This document shows positions 16,993-24,327 of a stretch of 35,462 bases of DNA, one piece after another. Under the pieces are notes generated by a model that searched no databases, was not told the origin of the DNA, and saw only the letters and a list, made by a program, of their open reading frames with translations. The translations under genes and the position numbers were made by a program. Position 1 is the first letter of the stretch; every line of letters begins with the position of its first letter. Location of the stretch: assembly GCA_015490835.1 (NCBI GenBank), contig WFXA01000051.1, forward strand, positions 1 through 35,462, written 5' to 3'. The stretch comes from Flavobacteriaceae bacterium. GTDB taxonomy: Bacteria; Bacteroidota; Bacteroidia; Flavobacteriales; Flavobacteriaceae.

Positions 16993-17397
16993 TTAAATAT
17001 CATCAAACTCTACATCTGTAAAATTAGTTGTTGGTGTTTCTTCTTGTGTAGTGTCTTCACTTACCTGTTTCTGTGTTTCAGAAACAGGTGTTTCTTCACG
17101 TTTGTAATCCTTTTGGTGACGTTCGCTAATTACCTCTTCGCCTTTTTCGGCAATAATAAAATCCATCATTTCGTTTAAATTATCTTTAAACTCAGAAAAA
17201 TCTTCTTTATAAAGATAGATTTTGTGTTTTTTGTAAAAGTACGAACCGTCTTCGTTTGTAAATTTCTTACTCTCGGTGATGGTAAGATAATAATCTCCGG
17301 CCTTTGTGGCTCTTACGTCAAAAAAGTAGGTGCGTCTTCCGGCGCGCATTACTTTTGAGTTTATCTCTTCTCGTTCCGACATATGCTGATCACTCAT
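16993..17397 (-). CDS. DUF3276 family PUR-domain nucleic-acid-binding protein
   Basis: The 134-residue protein matches the Bacteroidota DUF3276 family, related to eukaryotic PUR-alpha. A single PUR-like repeat covers about residues 12-85 (KVMRAGRRTYFFDVRATKAGDYYLTIT, then YKKHKIYLYKEDFSEFKD). A low-complexity acidic, Thr- and Glu-rich tail of about 45 residues ends in FTDVEFDDI. PUR domains bind single-stranded DNA or RNA; the role in bacteria is unknown. The start may be Met1 or Met6 (MSEREEINSKVM), and the second looks closer to homologues. It is 68 bp downstream of the ABC exporter gene on the same strand and ends at a strong terminator. Confidence 0.85.
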   Translation of the reverse strand: MSDQHMSEREEINSKVMRAGRRTYFFDVRATKAGDYYLTITESKKFTNEDGSYFYKKHKIYLYKEDFSEFKDNLNEMMDFIIAEKGEEVISERHQKDYKREETPVSETQKQVSEDTTQEETPTTNFTDVEFDDI

Positions 17398-17465
17398 AAT
17401 AAAAAAGTTTTAATGTTTTAATGTAGCCAAAAATCTAAAAAAAATATAAATATGCCAACTAATTT

Positions 17466-19223
17466 TCAACTTTCTTTTTCTAATAGTTGTTTTGTATACA
17501 ATTTTTTATAGTATCCTTCTTGGTTTATCAGTTCATTATGAGTGCCTTGCTGGATGATTTCACCTTTTTTTAATACAATAATTTTATCTGCATTTTTTAC
17601 GGTTGAAATTCGGTGGCTTACAATAAGTGTTGTTTTGTTTTTTGTAACCGAAGTTAAATGGCGTAGAATTTTTTCTTCGGTTTGCGTATCTACGGCAGAA
17701 AGGCAATCATCTAAAAGGAGTATTTTCGGGTTTTTAATAATCGCTCTAGCTATAGACAATCGCTGTTTTTGTCCGCCACTTAAGGTAATACCGCGTTCTC
17801 CCAAAATGGTATTATAGCCCTTTTTAAAACCAATGATATTTTTGTGAACAACTGCTTTTTTTGCTGCTTCAATCAGTTCTTCTTCAGAAGCATTCGGTTT
17901 TCCAAATTTAATATTGTTTGCAATCGTATCACTAAATAAAAAAGCATCTTGAGGCACATATCCTAAATTATCTCTTAGGTTGTGTAGATTTAAGTTTTTT
18001 ATTGGCGTATTGTCTATTAACAGCTCACCGCTATTAATATCGTATAAACGACCTATTAATTCAAGAATTGTAGATTTTCCCGATCCGGTATTACCTATTA
18101 TGGCAGTTGTTTCTCCTTTATTTACAGAAAACGAAATATTTTTTAGGGCGGTTATATTGGTATCCGGATACGTGAAAGTTACTTGGTTAAACGTAATATT
18201 TCCGGTTATAGGTGTTTGTTTTTTAACCGTATTAATAATTTCGGGTTTAACTTTTAAAAATTCATTAATTCGTTTTTGAGATGCTTCGGCTTGTTGTATC
18301 ATAGAGGTTACCCATCCTACAACTGCAACTGGCCAAGTAAGCATATTAACATAGATTAAAAATGAGACGATTGTTCCCATTTCTTTTATTTCACCCGAAA
18401 TAAATTGGTTTCCGCCAATGTATAAAACCAAAATGTTACTCATTCCTATCAATAAAATCATCATTGGGAAAAACAGGGCTTGAACACGTGCTAAATCCAA
18501 ATTCTTTTTCTTTCCGGTTTCAGCCAAAGTTTCAAATTCATTTGTTAATTGGGGTTCAATACCATAAGCTTTAATAACGGTAATTCCTGTAAAACTTTCT
18601 TGGGAAAATGTTGTTAGTTTTGATAAAAATTGTTGTACGGCAGTACTTTTTTTATGAATTGCCGTACTTAGTTTGTAAATAGCAACAGATAAAATTGGGA
18701 GCGGTGCAATGGCGTATAATGTTAATACAGGAGCTTTATATAGCATATAACTAATTACCACAATAAAAAGGGTTAATGTAGTAACGCTGTACATCAACGC
18801 CGGACCAACGTACATTCGTACTTTAGAAACATCCTCACTAATTCGGTTCATTAAATCTCCGGTTCGGTTTTGTTTATAAAAGTTTAACGATAGTTTTTGG
18901 TAGTGCTGGAAAATTTTATTTTTTAAATCAAATTCAATATTTCTGGAAACCACAATAAACGTTTGTCTCATTAAAAACGTAAATAAAGCGGCGAGTAATG
19001 TACTTCCTATTATAAGTAAAATATTGGTAAGGAGTTGCGATTTTACGATTTCAATATTTGTAATGTCTTTGTTTAAATATTTTTCAACTACATCAATGGT
19101 GTCGCCTATAAACTTAGGTGTTAATAAAGCAAACAAACGAGCGATAATTGTAATGATTAGCCCTAAAATTAATCGTCCTTTGTATTTTATAAAATATTTA
19201 TTTATGTATTTTAATTCTTTCAT
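17466..19223 (-). CDS. ABC exporter half-transporter with non-canonical catalytic site
   Basis: The 585-residue protein has an N-terminal six-helix exporter domain (about 15-310) and a C-terminal ATPase. Walker A is GNTGSGKS at 377-384, the signature LSGGQ at 481-485, Walker B ILLLDD at 501-506, and the switch His is in SHRIST. The residue after the Walker B Asp is Asp506, not the catalytic Glu (DDCLSAVD rather than DEATSALD). That pattern is typical of one subunit of heterodimeric exporters such as MdlA or BmrC. It probably exports a drug or lipid from the inner membrane, perhaps with a partner encoded elsewhere. It is divergent from leucine dehydrogenase. Confidence 0.88.
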   Translation of the reverse strand: MKELKYINKYFIKYKGRLILGLIITIIARLFALLTPKFIGDTIDVVEKYLNKDITNIEIVKSQLLTNILLIIGSTLLAALFTFLMRQTFIVVSRNIEFDLKNKIFQHYQKLSLNFYKQNRTGDLMNRISEDVSKVRMYVGPALMYSVTTLTLFIVVISYMLYKAPVLTLYAIAPLPILSVAIYKLSTAIHKKSTAVQQFLSKLTTFSQESFTGITVIKAYGIEPQLTNEFETLAETGKKKNLDLARVQALFFPMMILLIGMSNILVLYIGGNQFISGEIKEMGTIVSFLIYVNMLTWPVAVVGWVTSMIQQAEASQKRINEFLKVKPEIINTVKKQTPITGNITFNQVTFTYPDTNITALKNISFSVNKGETTAIIGNTGSGKSTILELIGRLYDINSGELLIDNTPIKNLNLHNLRDNLGYVPQDAFLFSDTIANNIKFGKPNASEEELIEAAKKAVVHKNIIGFKKGYNTILGERGITLSGGQKQRLSIARAIIKNPKILLLDDCLSAVDTQTEEKILRHLTSVTKNKTTLIVSHRISTVKNADKIIVLKKGEIIQQGTHNELINQEGYYKKLYTKQLLEKES

Positions 19224-19275
19224 TTAAATATGTATCCTATACTTTTTAACAAATTCGTAATTATAATATGTTTTC

Positions 19276-19307
19276 TTTGTAAAACAATTAGCTAACAACT
19301 ACTTTTG
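19276..19307 (+). promoter_or_regulatory. Complete Bacteroidota promoter for leucine dehydrogenase
   Basis: The -33 element TTTG (19276-19279) is followed after 20 bp by the -7 element TACTTTTG (19300-19307). It is the best full promoter match in the window and would give a leader of roughly 30 bases before the ATG at 19343. Confidence 0.7.
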
Positions 19308-19342
19308 CACTTCCTTTTTAAAGATATTTAAAACCAAAAAAT

Positions 19343-20431
19343 ATGGTAACCGAAGTAATAAATGCTAACGAACTTCACAAAATAGCTCCCGTTTTTGGGC
19401 AACACTCTTTTGATAATCACGAACAAGTGGTTTTTTGCAACGACAAAGATACTGGATTAAAAGCAATCATAGGCATACATAACACAACTTTGGGACCGGC
19501 TCTGGGCGGTACTCGTATGTGGCAATATAAAAATGAATGGGAGGCATTAAACGATGTTTTGCGACTTTCTAGAGGAATGACCTATAAGGCTGCTATTACA
19601 GGATTAAATCTCGGTGGAGGAAAAGCGGTAATTATAGGCGATGCAAAAACACAAAAAACACCCGAGCTAATGTTGCGGTTTGGTGAGTTTGTTCATTCGT
19701 TAGGTGGTAAATACATAACTGCCGAAGATGTTGGTATGGCTACGGAAGATATGGATTTAGTACGAACAGTTACACCGTATGTCACCGGAATTTCTGAAGA
19801 GAAAGGCGGTGCCGGAAACCCATCTCCAATTACAGCGTATGGTGTTTTTATGGGAATGAAAGCTGCTGCAAAATTTGCTTACGGAACCGATATATTAGAA
19901 GGAAAAACAGTTTATGTACAAGGAATTGGCAACGTAGGCGAAGCATTAGTAGAGCACCTTACAAACGAGGGTGCTACTATTTTTATATCTGATATTAATA
20001 AAGATAGATTAGAAGAAATTCGTGATAAATATTCGGTTTCTATTTATGAAGGAACTAACCTTTATGCCGAAAAAATGGATATTTATGCCCCTTGTGCACT
20101 GGGAGCAACAATAAATGATACAACCATTAACCAATTTAAAGCAAAAGTAATTGCCGGTGCAGCAAATAACCAATTGGCAGACGAACTTAAACACGGACAA
20201 TTACTAAAAGAAAAAGGAATTGTGTATGCACCCGATTTTTTAATTAACGCAGGCGGAATAATTAATGTTTATGCAGAATTAGAAAACTATGATCGAGCTG
20301 AAATTATGCGAAAAACCGAAAATATTTACGACACAACACTTAAAATTTTGCAAAATGCCCAAAATAGTAACCTTACAACTTATCAAGCAGCTTATAATAT
20401 GGCTCAGGCACGAATTGATGCGAAAAAGTGA
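19343..20431 (+). CDS. Leucine dehydrogenase (Glu/Leu/Phe/Val dehydrogenase family)
   Basis: The 362-residue cytoplasmic NAD-dependent enzyme should deaminate branched-chain amino acids, leucine above all, to 2-oxo acids. This feeds branched-chain fatty acid synthesis and catabolism. The substrate-binding region LGPALGGTRMW is at 50-60, and the conserved lysines are Lys82 (GMTYKAAITGLNLGGG) and Lys94 (GGGKAVI). The dinucleotide-binding loop GIGNVG is at 194-199. The length matches leucine dehydrogenases rather than the longer glutamate dehydrogenases. Phenylalanine or valine preference cannot be excluded. It is monocistronic, with its own strong promoter and a repeat-rich 3' flank. Confidence 0.9.
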   Translation: MVTEVINANELHKIAPVFGQHSFDNHEQVVFCNDKDTGLKAIIGIHNTTLGPALGGTRMWQYKNEWEALNDVLRLSRGMTYKAAITGLNLGGGKAVIIGDAKTQKTPELMLRFGEFVHSLGGKYITAEDVGMATEDMDLVRTVTPYVTGISEEKGGAGNPSPITAYGVFMGMKAAAKFAYGTDILEGKTVYVQGIGNVGEALVEHLTNEGATIFISDINKDRLEEIRDKYSVSIYEGTNLYAEKMDIYAPCALGATINDTTINQFKAKVIAGAANNQLADELKHGQLLKEKGIVYAPDFLINAGGIINVYAELENYDRAEIMRKTENIYDTTLKILQNAQNSNLTTYQAAYNMAQARIDAKK

Positions 20432-20556
20432 GTAGTCTTAAGTAGGCAGTCTTTAGTCGTGTTTCGTGAGTCGTGAGTAGTGAATCGTGTTTTGTGAGTC
20501 GTCAATCGTGTTTCGTATGCCGAAAAAATCCTAAATCCCAAATCCAAAATCCTCAA
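20432..20556. repeat. Low-complexity degenerate tandem repeat between convergent genes
   Basis: The whole 125-bp gap is filled by decayed short repeats. Three imperfect units begin TCGTGTTTCGTGAGTCGTGA, TCGTGTTTTGTGAGTCGTCA and TCGTGTTTCGTATG, with GTGAGT/GTGAGTAGT sub-repeats. An ATCC-rich tract follows (AAATCCCAAATCCAAAATCC). It contains no ORF and no hairpin terminator. Similar GTGAGTCGTGAGT-type spacers occur in other Flavobacteriaceae, as far as I recall. Confidence 0.7.
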
Positions 20557-20793
20557 TCAGCTAATTTCTTTTAAAAAAGCATCAATAATGGGTTGCGCTT
20601 TTTCCATTTCTTCTTTACGCAAAAAGAGTGTTTCTTGCATTGGTAAAGGTGTCGCAAATCCTGCCCGAGTAGCACTTTGCGCATCGTCTCGCTCAATAGG
20701 GCTAATACCAACTTCGTTTAATCTGGCAATTAATGCTTGTGCTAAAATTTCACTTCCGGTAAAAATTTTAACAATTGTGCTGTTGTTGTCCAT
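20557..20793 (-). CDS. DUF2007 family small protein
   Basis: The 78-residue protein matches the DUF2007 family, annotated as a putative signal-transducing protein with a ferredoxin-like fold. The opening TIVKIFTGSEILAQALIARLNEVGISPIERDD is the typical strand-helix-strand, with a second half EETLFLRKEEMEKAQPIIDAFL-like. It probably acts in the cytoplasm; its ligand and partner are unknown. A near-consensus TATCTTTA lies upstream. It may also be read through from the membrane protein gene 43 bp upstream on the same strand. No catalytic residues are seen. Confidence 0.75.
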   Translation of the reverse strand: MDNNSTIVKIFTGSEILAQALIARLNEVGISPIERDDAQSATRAGFATPLPMQETLFLRKEEMEKAQPIIDAFLKEIS

Positions 20794-20836
20794 GAATATT
20801 GCTTTTAATTATGTGTGGGTACTAAAGATACAAAAA

Positions 20837-21541
20837 TTATACATTATAGAACTTGCTATTCCAAATAACGTCATTAAAATTTTTTCCCTTCGAGCCGCCA
20901 TATAAAATTACCACTGCAGTTATCCAAATAAACATAAAGACAAAAATAGTAATGCGCTCTCTAATTCCCACCGTTGGTGAAAATAAATGAATAGGAATGA
21001 GTAGTGACAATAATCCGCTGGTGAGTAACAGTGTAATTAGTAAATTTATACTGTTTTTAAAAGGCAAAACAAGCAAACGTCTATACCATTTTAGGTCATT
21101 TCCCCATTTGTGTATTAGGTAGAAATAATCATTTCCCATAGATGCAAAGAGCAGGGGGTCGTCTAAGTTTTCCAATTTTAACAATTTTGAAGGAGCAACA
21201 ATTTTGAATTCGGTAAGATTTGTACCGTGTATCTTTTCCAGTTCGCGTATTTTTGAAATGGCTTCTTCAGGAAAATCTCCTTTAAAAAAATGTGCATCCA
21301 AGAAACGTAATCTGTAATTTATACAAAGTGTTTTAATATCTTCAATATGAAAAATTTTATCCGATTGTAACAAGTCAAACTTAAAGGTGGTTGCTTTTGT
21401 TGTAGTTTTTTTGGGGTTTCTAAGCGTGTTACGTATAATCTCACGCTGCTTATTAGTTTCTGAAAGTATTTTTTTTACTTCTTCTACTATGTTTTTGTTT
21501 TGCTTGTTGCGAATTTGCAATAATTGATTTTCCAGTTTCAT
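20837..21541 (-). CDS. Hypothetical protein with coiled-coil N-terminus and two C-terminal membrane segments
   Basis: I shorten the ORF-track start (a TTG at 21586) to the ATG at 21541, which gives 234 residues beginning MKLENQLLQIRNKQN. The first 45 residues are charged and helical, suggesting a coiled coil. A middle soluble region includes FLDAHFFKGDFPEEAISKI and GNDYFYLIHKWGNDLKWYRR. Two hydrophobic segments follow (NLLITLLLTSGLLSLLIPI and ITIFVFMFIWITAVVILYG). I do not recognise the family. It lies about 50 bp downstream of pheT on the same strand and may be co-transcribed. The layout suggests a membrane-anchored protein with a cytoplasmic domain. Confidence 0.65.
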   Translation of the reverse strand: MKLENQLLQIRNKQNKNIVEEVKKILSETNKQREIIRNTLRNPKKTTTKATTFKFDLLQSDKIFHIEDIKTLCINYRLRFLDAHFFKGDFPEEAISKIRELEKIHGTNLTEFKIVAPSKLLKLENLDDPLLFASMGNDYFYLIHKWGNDLKWYRRLLVLPFKNSINLLITLLLTSGLLSLLIPIHLFSPTVGIRERITIFVFMFIWITAVVILYGGSKGKNFNDVIWNSKFYNV

Positions 21542-21589
21542 TTTTTTAAATTTTAACGATAAATTATTGCGGTTGGTAGTTTGCAAAAA

Positions 21590-24016
21590 TTAACGTAAAA
21601 CAGCACCAAATTCTTTTTCAAATTGAAGCTGAAGTTTTTTCATAACTTTATCTATCTGCTTATCGGTTAATGTTTTTTTATTGTCCTGTAGGGTAAAACT
21701 CAGCGCATACGATTTTTTTCCTTTCGGAAGATTTTTACCTGTATATACATCAAACAACGAAATGTTTTTTAATAGGTTTTTTTCGGTTTTAGATGCTAAA
21801 TTTGCCAAGTCTTTAAAAGAAACAGTTTCGTCTAAAAGTAAAGCAAAATCACGTTTTACACTAGGAAATTTAGCAATTGGAGTAACTTTCAAACTAGTGG
21901 TGGGGATGTTTTTTAAAATGGCATCCCAATTAAAATCTGCATAGTGTATTTCGCCCTCAATATCAAAATGAGCGGTTATTTTTTTCGAAACAATTCCGAT
22001 ATCCATCAATGTATCATCGCCTGAAGAAAACGATATTCCTTCCGAAAAAATTGTATTTTCTGTTGGTTTTTCGGCAATATTTTTAATTCCTAATCTAGTG
22101 ATAATTGCAGAGACAATTCCTTTAAGGTAAAAAAAAGTGTTTCTTTTGGGTGCAATTGCCCAACTATCGTTATTACTGCTTCCGGAAACAGCCAATGCCA
22201 AATGCTTCCTTTCGTTATAGCTATCTTCTTCTTTACAATAGGTTTTTCCAAACTCAAACAACTTTAAGTTTTTTGCTTTTCTGTTGTGGTTATATGCCAT
22301 TGTTTCCAGCAAGGAAAACAGCATAGATTGTCGCATAACAGACAAATCAGTACTCAAAGGGTTTAAAATGGTTACATTTTTATTGGCAGAAAATTCGTTG
22401 CTCAGGGTTATGTAATTTGGAGAGGTAAGTGAATTGGTCATGGTCTCAAAAAAGCCTTGTGCTATAAGTTGAGAGGCAATTTTGTTTTGTATTTTATCGT
22501 CTTCTATTTTATCGGAATGTGAAATCGAGGCATTTAATTTTTTAGAAGATTTAATATTGTTATAGCCGTAAACACGTAGGATTTCTTCAATTACATCGGC
22601 TTCGCGAGTTACATCGTTTCTATAAGCGGGTATGGTCATGCCAATTCCGGTTTCGGTAGAATTGTTTATTTTAATCTCTAAAGAAGTAAGAATTTCTTTA
22701 ATAATTTCTTTATCAATTTTTTCTCCAATAAGACGGTTTGCATTGGCATACGTAAGAAATACTTGGTGGTCTTCAATTTTCTTAGGGTATAAATCTTCAA
22801 GGTCACTGGTTACTTCTCCTCCTGCGATTTCTAAAATAAGCAAAACGGCTCTTTTTAATGCAAAATCGGTTGTATTTGGGTCTATTCCTCTTTCAAATCT
22901 AAATGAAGCATCTGTATTTAAACCATGACGCTTTGCGGTTTTTCGTATTATAATTGGATTAAAATAAGCACTTTCTAAAAATATAGATGTTGTGTTATGG
23001 GTTACGCCACTTTCTTGACCTCCAAAAACACCGGCAATACAAAGTGGTTTTTCAGAATCGCAAATCATTAAATCTTCTCTGCTTAAGGTTCGTTCTATAC
23101 CATCTAGTGTGGTGAATTTGGTGCCTTCAGGAAGGTTTTTAACTTCAATTGTATTATCTTTAATTTTGTCTAAATCAAACGCATGTAGAGGTTGTCCTAA
23201 TTCGTGTAATACATAATTGGTTGCATCTACGATATTGTTTATGGGTGTAACTCCTATGGCTTTTAATCTGTTCTGTAGCCAGTTAGGAGAATCCTTTACT
23301 GTTAAGCCACTAATTGTAATACCACAGTATCTTGGAGCTTGAAAAGTATCTAAAACTTTTATGGTAACTTTTCGAGTTCGGTTGTCTATTTTAAATTTAC
23401 TGGTAGAAGGTGTAATAAGCTCTAGTAAAATATCTTTTTGTAGCAAACCGGCTTTTAAGTCTCTGGCAACCCCCCAATGACTCATAGCGTCTGCTCGATT
23501 GGGTGTTAAGCCAATTTCAAAAACGGCATCATTCTCAATTTCAATCACTTGGTTTAAAGGCGTTCCGGGAGATAAGGACTTGTCTAGTATCATAATTCCA
23601 TCGTGATTGCTCCCTAAGCCCAGTTCGTCTTCGGCACAAATCATTCCTTGACTTATTTCACCTCGTATTTTTCCTTTTTTTATTTTCCATGGTTTTCCGT
23701 CTGTATCATATAACGTTGTTCCCACAAGAGCAACAGGAACTTTTTGTCCGGTATCAACATTAGGAGCACCACAAACAATGTGCAGGGGTTCTTCTGTTCC
23801 TACATCTACGCGAGTAACTTTTAGACGGTCTGCATTGGGATGTTGTTGGCAACTTATTACATAACCTACAACCAGACCTTCTAATCCTCCTTTTACAGAA
23901 GTAAATGTGTCAATACCTTCTACTTCTAGTCCTAAATCGGTTAATAATTCACCCGCTTTTTCGGCGTTCCAATCTATATTTATAAACTGTTTTAACCAGT
24001 TGTATGAAATCTTCAT
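21590..24016 (-). CDS. pheT: Phenylalanyl-tRNA synthetase beta subunit
   Basis: The 808-residue subunit pairs with PheS to charge tRNA-Phe; pheS is not in the window. Domains in order are the N-terminal class II start (MKISYNWLKQFINIDW), an EMAP/tRNA-binding OB fold (about 40-150, with VVGYVISCQQHPNADRLKVTRVD), the B3/B4 editing domain (about 210-400), B5, the inactive catalytic-like core, and the C-terminal ferredoxin-fold anticodon-binding domain (about 715-808, TPIAKFPSVKRDFALLLD). Length and order are normal. It lies 37 bp downstream of the zinc-ribbon protein gene and recG on the same strand. pheS and pheT are therefore unlinked here, as in many Bacteroidota. Confidence 0.96.
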   Translation of the reverse strand: MKISYNWLKQFINIDWNAEKAGELLTDLGLEVEGIDTFTSVKGGLEGLVVGYVISCQQHPNADRLKVTRVDVGTEEPLHIVCGAPNVDTGQKVPVALVGTTLYDTDGKPWKIKKGKIRGEISQGMICAEDELGLGSNHDGIMILDKSLSPGTPLNQVIEIENDAVFEIGLTPNRADAMSHWGVARDLKAGLLQKDILLELITPSTSKFKIDNRTRKVTIKVLDTFQAPRYCGITISGLTVKDSPNWLQNRLKAIGVTPINNIVDATNYVLHELGQPLHAFDLDKIKDNTIEVKNLPEGTKFTTLDGIERTLSREDLMICDSEKPLCIAGVFGGQESGVTHNTTSIFLESAYFNPIIIRKTAKRHGLNTDASFRFERGIDPNTTDFALKRAVLLILEIAGGEVTSDLEDLYPKKIEDHQVFLTYANANRLIGEKIDKEIIKEILTSLEIKINNSTETGIGMTIPAYRNDVTREADVIEEILRVYGYNNIKSSKKLNASISHSDKIEDDKIQNKIASQLIAQGFFETMTNSLTSPNYITLSNEFSANKNVTILNPLSTDLSVMRQSMLFSLLETMAYNHNRKAKNLKLFEFGKTYCKEEDSYNERKHLALAVSGSSNNDSWAIAPKRNTFFYLKGIVSAIITRLGIKNIAEKPTENTIFSEGISFSSGDDTLMDIGIVSKKITAHFDIEGEIHYADFNWDAILKNIPTTSLKVTPIAKFPSVKRDFALLLDETVSFKDLANLASKTEKNLLKNISLFDVYTGKNLPKGKKSYALSFTLQDNKKTLTDKQIDKVMKKLQLQFEKEFGAVLR

Positions 24017-24053
24017 TAAATTTTAATTTTGCATCAAAGGGCAAAGATAGTAT

Positions 24054-24317
24054 TTATCCTTTTTCTGTGTAACTATTTTGAATGTCTTTTTTTATTTGTT
24101 TATATGCTTCTGTAAGACTTAGATGTTTGTATTTTAAGGCAACTTTGTAATGAGTTTCGCAAAACCAATCTTCTCCAGCTTTGTGTCCTACAAATCCTTT
24201 TTCTTCAAATTTTTTATTAAATTCTTTATCTTTTTCTGAAAGTTTAAATCGTATAAGTCCTTGTTTTTCTGAAGGCTTAAAGCGTTTATTGCAAATTGTA
24301 CAAATAGGTGGCTTCAT
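24054..24317 (-). CDS. Small zinc-ribbon-like protein between recG and pheT
   Basis: The 87-residue protein opens CTICNKRF (Cys6 and Cys9 as a CxxC knuckle) and has a second potential metal site in WFCETHY (about 52-58). The rest is lysine-rich and helical. The paired Cys/Cys and Cys/His sites suggest a structural zinc ion, as in small nucleic-acid or protein-binding ribbons. I do not recognise a named family. It sits 10 bp after recG and 37 bp before pheT on the same strand, so it is probably co-transcribed. No catalytic residues and no signal peptide are seen. Confidence 0.7.
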   Translation of the reverse strand: MKPPICTICNKRFKPSEKQGLIRFKLSEKDKEFNKKFEEKGFVGHKAGEDWFCETHYKVALKYKHLSLTEAYKQIKKDIQNSYTEKG

Positions 24318-24327
24318 AAAATGATTG

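Noticed and set aside
20448-20475. Similarity between GGCAGTCTTTAGTCGTGTTT and the repeat segment GGCAGTACTTAGTCGTTT
   Set aside because: The match is short, stops at once on both sides, and the surrounding sequence is low-complexity, so a third copy of the mobile repeat is not supported.
21542-21586. Upstream TTG start for the membrane protein after pheT
   Set aside because: The TTG start gives a 15-residue extension with no typical features, and a normal ATG at 21541 is available.
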